Source: Spirosoma fluviale (GTDB lineage: Bacteria; Bacteroidota; Bacteroidia; Cytophagales; Spirosomataceae). From it: 39,478 nt of DNA. The notes under the pieces were generated by a model. It was not told the origin of the DNA, searched no databases, and worked only from the letters and a program-made list of their open reading frames with translations. How positions within the stretch are numbered: the first letter of the stretch is position 1; each line of letters begins with the position of its first letter. A program made the translations under genes and the position numbers. The stretch lies in NCBI GenBank assembly GCA_945883625.1, contig CAMCXW010000002.1:1-39478 (forward strand), in the 5' to 3' direction. Below, piece by piece: positions 1-7,658 of the stretch.

Positions 1-114
1 GATAATCTTGGCTTGAATCACCACCTCCCCTTTTTACTGATCTTCACCAAAGACAATCTATTAATTCCTTTGGGACCACCAGAAATAAAACTAAATCTCG
101 GCTTCAAGGGTTAA
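1..114 (+). CDS. Possible 3' end of a plus-strand gene (partial)
   Basis: One frame is open from the first base to a TAA at 112-114 and would encode the last 37 residues of a protein ending in IKLNLGFKG. It would converge on the YitT gene, leaving 37 bases between the two stops. The other two plus frames are closed almost at once. The stretch is short enough to be open by chance and I recognise no family, so this is only a candidate tail of a gene lying outside the window. Confidence 0.28.
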   Translation, partial: DNLGLNHHLPFLLIFTKDNLLIPLGPPEIKLNLGFKG

Positions 115-151
115 ATCAAGACCAAAAAATAGCTTTATGTATTATTTTAAA

Positions 152-1024
152 TTAATGATCCCCTTTTCTTTTCAATAAAACCCCACCAGCTGCTTCTTTG
201 ATGATATTGGTAAAAATGAACGCATTAGGGTCATATTCAAGTACTAAATTACGTAAGTGTCTAACCTCAAAACGCGTCATAATGGTGTAAATAATATCGG
301 TAGGATGACTGATTTCAAAACTATCTTTCATGAAACCCCGCTCCCCTTTATAAACCGTAATACCCTTTCCCATTTGCATGACGACAGCCTTTTTAATGTC
401 GTCATGATTTTTGGAAATAATCGTAACACCAATATATTCTTCCAAGCCTTCCACCACATAATCGATGCTCCGAGTAGCAATAAAATAGGTCAACATAGCA
501 TATAGTGCTGTAACCATTCCCAAGCCAATCGCAGCGATTAAAAATAAGATCACATTAATACCTAAAATAATTTCTGAGATCGTAAAGCCGGAACGCTTTA
601 GCGTATACAATGCTAATACCTCAATCCCATCAATGGCACAACCTCCGCGCATCCCCAAGCCAATACCTAAGCCTAAAAAGACCCCTCCAAAAATAGAAAC
701 CAATAATTTATCTGAAGTGATGACAGGATATGGGACGAATGTAAGTACCAATGCCAAACCGATAACTGCTAATAAAGTGCGTATCGCAAAACTTCTACCA
801 ATTAAATATCCACCCATGATGATAAATGGCACATTACACAAGATCACCAGCATGGTGATTGGAATATGATACGTTTCATGAATTAAAAGAGCCCCACCTG
901 TCACTCCACCATCCAAAAAATGGTTAGGGACTAAAAAACTCTTTAAAGCAAATCCAGCAAACAAAATGCCTGAAACTGAATAGAAAAAATCTTGAATATT
1001 TTCTTTGGTTGAATGAGTACTCAT
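152..1024 (-). CDS. YitT family membrane protein (DUF161/DUF2179)
   Basis: An inner-membrane protein of 290 residues with five or six hydrophobic segments in its first two thirds, followed by a soluble C-terminal domain of the DUF2179 type (around GITVYKGERGF and the ISHPTDIIYTI stretch). This is the usual YitT architecture and length. The biochemical role of the family is not established; transport has been suggested. I place the start at the ATG at 1022-1024 because it gives the classic ATGA overlap with the stop of the upstream cyclase gene. A longer reading to 1141 would lie wholly inside that gene. The overlap implies translational coupling and co-transcription with the cyclase. The family call is confident; the function in this operon is unknown. 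Confidence 0.88.
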   Translation of the reverse strand: MSTHSTKENIQDFFYSVSGILFAGFALKSFLVPNHFLDGGVTGGALLIHETYHIPITMLVILCNVPFIIMGGYLIGRSFAIRTLLAVIGLALVLTFVPYPVITSDKLLVSIFGGVFLGLGIGLGMRGGCAIDGIEVLALYTLKRSGFTISEIILGINVILFLIAAIGLGMVTALYAMLTYFIATRSIDYVVEGLEEYIGVTIISKNHDDIKKAVVMQMGKGITVYKGERGFMKDSFEISHPTDIIYTIMTRFEVRHLRNLVLEYDPNAFIFTNIIKEAAGGVLLKRKGDH

Positions 1025-3117
1025 GAATATTTTGATTTTATTAATTGTAAATGTTTCTCTTTTTGCGTTGCTCTTGATTTTTGGGAAGTCTTCGTAAAGA
1101 ATTGATGGTTTTCTAAGAATTTGATTTGAATTTGATCCCAATCAAATACATTGTCAACAACCTTTCTTGCTTGTAATTCATTAAATAATTGATCTCCAAT
1201 GGCAAAAAAATCATTCCTTCCTAAATAATCTAAATCAGCATCAGCGATAATTTCTTCTAATTTATTCAGTGGTTTTTGCGGAATCTTAGTGGCCATAATC
1301 ATGCCACAAATAAGATCAATTTGATTTTTAGTAAAGCCAATCCTAAACAAATGATCTTGGGCAAATTGGCATGAGATTTCCTCATGTCCATCCGCTTTTA
1401 CTAAAAAACCGGTATCATGAAAAAGAGCAGCAACTAACAATAGTTCTAATTCATCTTCAGCTATACCTTCTAAAATAGCAATTTTACGAGCGCTTATAAA
1501 TACATCTACCGTATGCGAAATAGAATGGTAGTACAGATCAGGAGATAAGTTGATTAGTAAATCAGAAAGCACTAAATCATGCACCTCCAGCACTTTAGGC
1601 GTACAGAAGCATTTTACAAGTGCAAAAATCTGGACCTCTTGTTCTTTCCCTTTTACTTTTATGGCCTCTAACTTTTGAAAATCAAAAAGCCCTAAATTTT
1701 CGACTTCAGAAACAACAGATTCCGAAACAAGAATTTGACCTGCATCTGCGTTAGAACATAGCCGGGCAGCTAGATTTACCGCATCACCTATGACGGTATA
1801 ATTCATTTGATCTTTTGATCCAATATTCCCTGCAATGGCTTTACCTCGATTAATACCAATACCAATCTCAATGGGATCTATTCCGTTTAACTTCCTTGCA
1901 GCATTGAAATCAAGTAACAAATGTTGCATTTCGATGGCTGTCAACAAAGCTCTTTTCGTATCATCATGCCCATAAATAGGTGCCCCATAAATGATCATTA
2001 ATGCATCACCAATAATCTTATCAAGCGTTCCATTGTACTTGAACACGACATCAATCATTAAATCAAAATATTCATTGAGCGTCTTCACCACATCGATGGG
2101 ATCCATTTTTTCACTCATATTCGTGAAACCACGGATGTCCGTAAAGATTGTTGTCAAGGTTAACTCTTGTCCACCCAGATTCAACAAATCTTCATTTTCT
2201 AATATCTTATCAACTATCTGCTTCGAAACATATTTCTTGAAGGTGCTCTTTATTTTATCGAGGTAAGAAATGTCCTCCATGGCTATGACCGTTCCAATCT
2301 GCTCCCCTTGATCATCAATGAGCGGAGAGATGGTTAAGTTGACATTTACAGATTCAACACCAACTTTAATCAGAAAATTCTGCTCAGAATAAACGCTGAT
2401 TTCCTGTTCAACTTTCTCCAATAGTTCAATTAATACAGGATCTTTTTCAAATACAATTTGGTAATGATTACCCAGGCATTCTTCAGCTGAAATATGCGCT
2501 ATTTTCATAGCGGTTTTATTGATGTAATCAATTTCGCCAAACAAATTCGTGGTTATCACTCCTGTTTGAATCGATTCCATGATATTATCATTAAATCGTT
2601 TCGACTCAATCAGGGTGTCCAACAAATAAGTATTGTTATAGGCCACACTTGCCTGAACCGAAATAGCCGATAACATGGCCGCGTCCTCTTTTGAAAAATC
2701 AGACGTACCATTTCTAAGTTCCTTATCAAAAATGATGATGGAACCCAACAATTGATTTTTTCCGGTAATGGGTGCAGCAAGTGCAAATGATTTTTCTAAT
2801 CTCTCGAGGAGAATATTTTCAATATTTTGACAAGCGTGCTTATCCTTTTGAATGGCTAATTCATGTAAAAATCCTCTCCGTTTATTGAAAATGATCCTGG
2901 ACAAGACTTTTTCATCCACATTAAAAACTGCCTTAGGAATAAACAAGTCAGAATTTTTTTCTTCAATCAAAATAAACCCACAAGATGCGTCTAAAATCCC
3001 GCAGGTTCGAATTAAAATATCCTGTAATAAACCATCTAAATCCTCATGTTCAATCAGGGTATTGGTGATTTCAAGTAAGGTTTCTAATTCAAGCTGCTTG
3101 AAGGCAATATTGTTCAT
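1021..3117 (-). CDS. GAF-PAS-class III adenylate cyclase-HD signalling protein
   Basis: A soluble 698-residue protein. Visible domains are a GAF-like sensor (about 15-165), a PAS domain (about 170-285), a class III nucleotide cyclase (about 318-500) and a C-terminal HD-type metal-binding domain (about 530-640). In the cyclase the metal aspartates are D327 (in TDIRGFT) and D371 (in IIGDALM). K367 and D445 fit the adenine-selecting Lys/Asp pair, and N448 and R452 fit the transition-state pair, so cAMP synthesis is predicted. The HD domain keeps H535, H567-D568 and D626, so it may hydrolyse a phosphodiester or only regulate. It lies 99 bp after the STAS gene and overlaps the YitT gene by 4 bp. 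The domain calls are firm; the substrate of the HD domain is unknown. Confidence 0.92.
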   Translation of the reverse strand: MNNIAFKQLELETLLEITNTLIEHEDLDGLLQDILIRTCGILDASCGFILIEEKNSDLFIPKAVFNVDEKVLSRIIFNKRRGFLHELAIQKDKHACQNIENILLERLEKSFALAAPITGKNQLLGSIIIFDKELRNGTSDFSKEDAAMLSAISVQASVAYNNTYLLDTLIESKRFNDNIMESIQTGVITTNLFGEIDYINKTAMKIAHISAEECLGNHYQIVFEKDPVLIELLEKVEQEISVYSEQNFLIKVGVESVNVNLTISPLIDDQGEQIGTVIAMEDISYLDKIKSTFKKYVSKQIVDKILENEDLLNLGGQELTLTTIFTDIRGFTNMSEKMDPIDVVKTLNEYFDLMIDVVFKYNGTLDKIIGDALMIIYGAPIYGHDDTKRALLTAIEMQHLLLDFNAARKLNGIDPIEIGIGINRGKAIAGNIGSKDQMNYTVIGDAVNLAARLCSNADAGQILVSESVVSEVENLGLFDFQKLEAIKVKGKEQEVQIFALVKCFCTPKVLEVHDLVLSDLLINLSPDLYYHSISHTVDVFISARKIAILEGIAEDELELLLVAALFHDTGFLVKADGHEEISCQFAQDHLFRIGFTKNQIDLICGMIMATKIPQKPLNKLEEIIADADLDYLGRNDFFAIGDQLFNELQARKVVDNVFDWDQIQIKFLENHQFFTKTSQKSRATQKEKHLQLIKSKYS

Positions 3118-3216
3118 ATTCTTATTTAATCGCTACCAATTTTACCATTCTTACGCACTCAAAAGGCAGTAATTGATAAGGCAAAAACTAAATAACGCGC
3201 GTTGAAATTATTAAAA

Positions 3217-3558
3217 TCAAAAATCAGCCAAAGCCTCTTCTTTCGTTGAATAAACAGAGGAGTATTTCGTTAAGCCCATAATCTTAAATGTCTTATCCAC
3301 AATGGGGGCTAAATTATAATACCCTAGTTTTCCATCAACCTCCTGGAGTTTTTCAATAATTTCAATCAAAATCGAAACTCCAATACTATTCACGACCTTC
3401 GTTTGGGCCATATCGAGTAAGAATTTGATACTGCCGTTGGAAATATGTTCATAACAAATATTAGAAATCATTTCTCCCCCTTCATTATTTAAATAACCCT
3501 CTGTAATTAATATTACTACATCGTTTTCTACTTCTGTATTTACGTTAAATTGGCTCAT
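3217..3558 (-). CDS. STAS domain anti-anti-sigma factor-like protein
   Basis: A 113-residue single-domain STAS protein of the SpoIIAA/RsbV type. In this family a serine is phosphorylated by a partner HATPase kinase and dephosphorylated by a PP2C phosphatase. The segment VVNSIGVSIL matches the phosphorylation loop, with S58 as the likely site; the residue before it is Asn rather than the common Asp. Its start codon overlaps the stop of the upstream kinase gene by 4 bp (3555-3558), the normal gene pairing for a partner-switching unit. No sigma factor is nearby, so the final partner is unknown. The family call is confident; phosphorylation of S58 is inferred from the family. Confidence 0.9.
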   Translation of the reverse strand: MSQFNVNTEVENDVVILITEGYLNNEGGEMISNICYEHISNGSIKFLLDMAQTKVVNSIGVSILIEIIEKLQEVDGKLGYYNLAPIVDKTFKIMGLTKYSSVYSTKEEALADF

Positions 3559-3971
3559 GATTCTTTCTTTTTTGTCATTGTTACAGTTGTACCTTCATTC
3601 GTAGATTCAAACTCTACGGTATCCATTAATTCTTTTATTAGTTGTAAGCCCCAGCCTCTTTTACGCTCTTCAGTGCCCAACTTGTTTTCAATTTTAGGTA
3701 TTTGAACTTTTGATTTGTCAAAACCAATTCCTTGATCAATCACTTTAATGACTAAGGTATCATCCTCTAAAATAAAATGTATAAATACATTATTCTGTGC
3801 TTGAGAATGCTCAAATGCATTAATGCACGCCTCAATAAGCGCCATACTGATTTCAGCAGCTTTATCTTCGCTTAAATCCATGTGTTTGGCTACCACCTCA
3901 GCTGTATTTATAGCCACCAATTCCATGTTGGCTATAATAGGTAGTTTTAATTCAATTTTCGGTTTGTCCAT
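3555..3971 (-). CDS. RsbW/SpoIIAB-like HATPase serine kinase
   Basis: A 138-residue protein consisting of a single GHKL ATPase domain, the length of RsbW-type anti-sigma kinases. The N box is present (E47 and N51 in ALIEACINAFEHS), as are the G1 box (D79-x-G81-x-G83 in VIDQGIGFD) and the G2 box (RGWGLQLIKEL, G106 and G108). No histidine-phosphotransfer domain is present, so this is not an ordinary sensor kinase. It is translationally coupled to the STAS gene and lies 86 bp after the propeller-phosphatase gene. By family knowledge it should bind and phosphorylate the STAS protein and alternatively bind a downstream target. That target is not evident here, since Bacteroidota generally lack a SigB-type system. 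Confidence 0.9.
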   Translation of the reverse strand: MDKPKIELKLPIIANMELVAINTAEVVAKHMDLSEDKAAEISMALIEACINAFEHSQAQNNVFIHFILEDDTLVIKVIDQGIGFDKSKVQIPKIENKLGTEERKRGWGLQLIKELMDTVEFESTNEGTTVTMTKKKES

Positions 3972-4057
3972 TTTTCCATTATTATAAATTCGTTAATCTA
4001 TTTTTTTTGGTAATCCATCAAGTCAAATCGGCTTAGTTATGTAAGCATATTATTGCC

Positions 4058-7000
4058 TTAAACATGTTTAATAACCACAATTGTAATGTCGTCAGGGGTT
4101 GTTTGGCCTGCCAACCAGTCACTTCCTAATACTACCAAAGCATCCTTAATTTCTTCAGCAGACTTGTTGGCATTCATTAAAATACAATCTTCAACAGCCT
4201 GGTAGCCAAGTTGAACTCCATTTAAATTGGGAGCTTCAGGTAAGCCATCTGAAGCAATGACAAAAATATCTCCCTTTGAAAATGAACGCTCTTCCATGTC
4301 AAAAGTAGCCCCATATAAGCCACCTAAAGGCAAACCACTAATTTGAATTTCTTCGATTTTGTTCGTTTTTGCTGCATACAAATAACAAGGTGGCATGGCC
4401 GCCGAGCTAAGTTTCAATTTGTTTTTCTTAAAATGAACAATATTTAAACTCATCCTCAAAATCCCCAAATCCACCTTTTTAACAAGTCGGTTTAAATCAA
4501 AAAGCATTTTATTCGGTTCATCCAAAGGAAGACCTATCAAACCAGCTTTGGTAATGGATACGAGCATACCTGCTGCTGTTCCATGCCCGGTGGCATCGCC
4601 ACAGACAGCGACCAAACTTCCATCAGGCTGAGGATGAAAATCATAATAATCACCACCCACTTCGGATGAAGTTTGTAAAAAACTTGCTATTTCTAAACCA
4701 TCTATTTTAGGCAACGTTTTAGGCAACATTCTGTTTTGTAAATCTTTAGCCGCCTCTAATTCTGCCATTCTACGCTCATCTTCCGCCTTTCCTCTTGACT
4801 TTTTCGCTTGGTATTTTCCAAATAAAATAAAGAGATATACCAAAATTCCTATGTAAATAAAATAGGCGAATAACGTCCGATACCAAGGAGGAGAAATTTT
4901 GAATTTGACACTGGTCTCGTCACTAACATGGCCAGAAGCATCCATCGCGCGCACATGAAATACATAAGAGCCCTCTCTTAAATTGGTGTATTCTTTTTTA
5001 GAGTCTCTCGTGTAAGCCGACCACGTATCATCTTGATTTTCAAGCCAATAACTAAAAGTGGTTTTATTCTCAGTCCCAAATAAAGGATAGGCTACCTCAA
5101 ATACAAGGTTGTTTTGATCAAAAGGAAGTTTTTCAGGAACGATTGGAATAAGTTCCCCATTGGAAGAAATAGAACGAATTAAAGCTTTAAATTTTTGAAC
5201 GGGTTCTTTTAAAGCCAAAGACGGGATATACCGATACAATTTACTATCCTGCGAACCCATCCAAATTACTTCATCATCCCCACTTCCTTCAGGTAAAATT
5301 TGGTAACTCAATTCATCTAAATCCACTTTATAAAAAGGGTACTTTTGGAATGTAAATCCCTTTTTAACGTCAAAATAGGTTTTAAATAATCCTTTTTGAC
5401 AGATGAGCCACGCATAACCAGCATCTTTATTATAGGTATAATTCGCTAGCTCGGTAGAAACCATAGAGTCTAAGCTAAAACCTGAAAACTTAAGTTTTTT
5501 GGCTTCAGCATCAACAATAAAGATTTTATTTGAAGAATCAGAAGCAGCCAAAAGGCCTTCATTTAAATAAAAAAGCCTTTTTAACTGCTTGGTTTTCGCA
5601 AATGATTTATCTTGACTAATAGGAGTAAATGTACCTTGGCCCGTTGAATCGTATGTGAACATCACGATTCCTTTCCGCGTAGATATCAATATTTTCCCTG
5701 GCTCAGGCTCAATAATTTCCCTACCACTATACTTTTCCCCACCTATGATTTTGATTTCTTTCCAGACGCGGCCGTTAAACTGATGCATTAAAAGCCCATA
5801 GGCAGTATTGCTACTAAACAAAAGGCTCGGATTCAACTTCGATTGTATGGATTCCGAGCTTCGATACGTATCTGAAATTTTAATCTTCTTCCCATTTAAT
5901 ACGGCGTTAATTGAATAATTATCTGTACTAACAATTTGATCATCAAATACACTTAACGCCCCACCCAACTCTTTAACATCCAGTGACTTAAAAACGGAAG
6001 TTTCGGTAATCGACTTTTTGGGAACAAATTGGAATAAATCATCGGTAGTACGAACGTATAATTTCCCTTGATGTCTTATAATATCTCTCACCCCACCTTG
6101 GATTCCGTTTAATGAAGAAAAGTTAGTCAATGAAGGATCAAATGAAATTTTAGTAGCTCCAGAATTTGCTCCCCAAATATCTCCAACTCGATCCTGGGTA
6201 ACGAAACTAAAACCTGTTTCCAATAAACCAGACTTCAAACCCACCTCGGCGTTGGTGCTTAAATCTTGATTTAGAAATAAAATACCCTTATCAGTAGTAA
6301 TAATAGGGATTTTACCATTTCGCATGACCTTATCATTGATGTAGGACTTCCCTTCAATGACATATTTATTGGCATAAGGATTATTCACAGGCATAAATTC
6401 GCCTTTCTTCGTCATCCGAATCAATCCAATGTTTCTAGAGACGAGCAAGTGATCACCATTTGCCAATAGATAGTTTGCTTCAATACGATTTTGAGCAAAT
6501 AACTTTTCCGAACCTTTTATAACTGAAAATCCAGATTTTTGGGAGAATTTAAACAAACCTTTGCCCCAAACTCTTAAATAGACTCCATCAGGTGAACTAA
6601 ATATAATATGAATTTCGTCCTTAAACTTATAGGAACGTAGGTACTTTTTGTCTTTAAATAAATAAACCGCATTTTCTGTTTGAAAAAATACGGTATCTTG
6701 ATGTATGGCTATGCCCCATAAAGTAGCTGTAATCTCATCTTTCTTGGGTAATTTATCGGAGAGAGATATGTATTCATTTTGACCAAATTTATTTTTTTGA
6801 AGATAACCAAAATTAAAACTGGCAGATGCTACATAAAGGGTATTTTTTGAATCTGCCTCAACATCACGAATAAAAGCATTCATCGGCTTACCATTCTGCA
6901 ACACCCTCCTTACTCTTTGTCCATCAAATTCGATTAAACCATTTCTAACATTACCTACATAAATGACGCCATCTTTATCTTGATGTACAACGTAATTTCC

Positions 7001-7132
7001 AAAAGACGAATTCAAAAAATCCCTTTTGTAATGCGAAATAAAAAAGTTTCCAATTTCTAAATCTTTATCGGTGCTGCTTTTAGAAAATAATCCAAATGGA
7101 AGTATCAGCAAAATAGCGATTACTATTTTCAT
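4058..7132 (-). CDS. Propeller-sensor SpoIIE-type protein phosphatase
   Basis: A 1024-residue membrane protein. After an N-terminal signal (MKIVIAILLILPFGLF) there are about 650 residues of repeated blades of the two-component-regulator-propeller type, then a Y_Y_Y domain (about 665-745), one transmembrane helix (about 752-772), a short coiled linker, and a cytoplasmic PP2C/SpoIIE phosphatase (about 800-1024). Metal-binding motifs are intact: GGDYYDF with D828, GDATGHG with D846, ASDG with D962, and PDD at 1013-1015. The periplasmic part resembles the sensors of hybrid two-component systems, but the output is a serine phosphatase. It is the first gene of the run that continues with the HATPase and STAS genes, whose phosphoprotein it should act on. 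The ligand is unknown. Confidence 0.93.
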   Translation of the reverse strand: MKIVIAILLILPFGLFSKSSTDKDLEIGNFFISHYKRDFLNSSFGNYVVHQDKDGVIYVGNVRNGLIEFDGQRVRRVLQNGKPMNAFIRDVEADSKNTLYVASASFNFGYLQKNKFGQNEYISLSDKLPKKDEITATLWGIAIHQDTVFFQTENAVYLFKDKKYLRSYKFKDEIHIIFSSPDGVYLRVWGKGLFKFSQKSGFSVIKGSEKLFAQNRIEANYLLANGDHLLVSRNIGLIRMTKKGEFMPVNNPYANKYVIEGKSYINDKVMRNGKIPIITTDKGILFLNQDLSTNAEVGLKSGLLETGFSFVTQDRVGDIWGANSGATKISFDPSLTNFSSLNGIQGGVRDIIRHQGKLYVRTTDDLFQFVPKKSITETSVFKSLDVKELGGALSVFDDQIVSTDNYSINAVLNGKKIKISDTYRSSESIQSKLNPSLLFSSNTAYGLLMHQFNGRVWKEIKIIGGEKYSGREIIEPEPGKILISTRKGIVMFTYDSTGQGTFTPISQDKSFAKTKQLKRLFYLNEGLLAASDSSNKIFIVDAEAKKLKFSGFSLDSMVSTELANYTYNKDAGYAWLICQKGLFKTYFDVKKGFTFQKYPFYKVDLDELSYQILPEGSGDDEVIWMGSQDSKLYRYIPSLALKEPVQKFKALIRSISSNGELIPIVPEKLPFDQNNLVFEVAYPLFGTENKTTFSYWLENQDDTWSAYTRDSKKEYTNLREGSYVFHVRAMDASGHVSDETSVKFKISPPWYRTLFAYFIYIGILVYLFILFGKYQAKKSRGKAEDERRMAELEAAKDLQNRMLPKTLPKIDGLEIASFLQTSSEVGGDYYDFHPQPDGSLVAVCGDATGHGTAAGMLVSITKAGLIGLPLDEPNKMLFDLNRLVKKVDLGILRMSLNIVHFKKNKLKLSSAAMPPCYLYAAKTNKIEEIQISGLPLGGLYGATFDMEERSFSKGDIFVIASDGLPEAPNLNGVQLGYQAVEDCILMNANKSAEEIKDALVVLGSDWLAGQTTPDDITIVVIKHV

Positions 7133-7191
7133 GTAATTAATATAATTGAATAGGTTAGAGGGTCTTATAAAATGGTAAAATCTGTACGAAT

Positions 7192-7218
7192 TAGTAAGTT
7201 TCTTTCTGAAACTAACTA
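7192..7218. repeat. 27-bp imperfect palindrome upstream of the phosphatase gene
   Basis: Arms TAGTAAGTTTC and GAAACTAACTA flank a 5-base centre, with ten of eleven positions paired (one A/A mismatch). It lies about 60 bp before the start codon of the propeller-phosphatase gene. It could be an operator or a hairpin in the mRNA leader. The symmetry is seen directly; the role is inference. Confidence 0.5.
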
Positions 7219-7271
7219 GTGAATTTAAAAAAATATTCGGAATTCAAAAACACTATGAATATTTCATTATT

Positions 7272-7288
7272 ATTTAATAATATTAAAT
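7272..7288. repeat. 17-bp AT-only palindrome
   Basis: ATTTAATA, one central A, then TATTAAAT: a perfect palindrome about 140 bp upstream of the phosphatase start codon. AT-only symmetry is common by chance in DNA of this composition, so a role as a binding site is only possible. Confidence 0.3.
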
Positions 7289-7626
7289 GATTTAGTATAG
7301 ACTATTTTCGACTTTAAAAATCCTATTTTGACATAATCACGAAGATATCATCCAATGAATTTAGACGCTAATTCGTAAAATAGCAACCTAAGTAATCCTT
7401 TGTGACCACAGAAACCACCTCAAACGAAACGGTTTAAATAAGTATGTGGCACATTCGGAATTTAACAGCGGCAAACAATGACCCAATCAATCTTACCTTT
7501 AAAACGAGAGATAAACAATCCCAACAAAGTTAAATACTTACTGCTTACTGACTTTAATGGATTGGGTATAACCGAGATTAAAAAAAATGGATAAACAAAC
7601 GAGATTAATGAAAACTAGGTAAACTC

Positions 7627-7658
7627 AAAAAAAATGGCCAATTAAAGGCCATTTTTTT
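7627..7658. terminator. Bidirectional intrinsic terminator
   Basis: A perfect 6-bp stem (ATGGCC at 7634-7639, GGCCAT at 7647-7652) with a 7-base loop. On the plus strand it is followed by a run of T, and on the minus strand by eight U (complement of 7627-7634). It begins immediately after the stop of the sulfatase gene at 7657, so it closes the long minus-strand sulfatase run and separates it from the signalling block. Confidence 0.8.

Larger units (their letters stand above)
7133..7656. other. 524-bp intergenic region with palindromes, no supported gene
   Basis: This is by far the longest gap in the window. It holds an imperfect palindrome (7192-7218), an AT-only palindrome (7272-7288), an 8-bp inverted repeat (7481-7488 with 7560-7567), a 9-bp direct repeat CGAGATTAA (7573-7581 and 7600-7608), and a bidirectional terminator at its left end near the sulfatase stop. 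I found no convincing gene. It should contain the promoter of the propeller-phosphatase operon, but no clear TAnnTTTG box is visible. The middle part may be a decayed gene, but nothing in it is recognisable. Confidence 0.6.

Noticed and set aside
1025-1141. N-terminal extension of the YitT protein by 39 residues
   Set aside because: The extension lies wholly inside the cyclase gene and is not typical of YitT; the ATG at 1024 gives the standard ATGA coupling.
3194-3203. GC-rich palindrome AACGCGCGTT between the STAS and cyclase genes
   Set aside because: Only 10 bp, with no hairpin loop or U tract; more likely chance than a terminator or operator.
7478-7594. A 38-codon plus-strand reading frame (MTQSILPLKR...) in the long intergenic gap
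   Set aside because: Too short, no recognisable family, no promoter or start context, and a frame of this length is expected by chance in AT-rich DNA.
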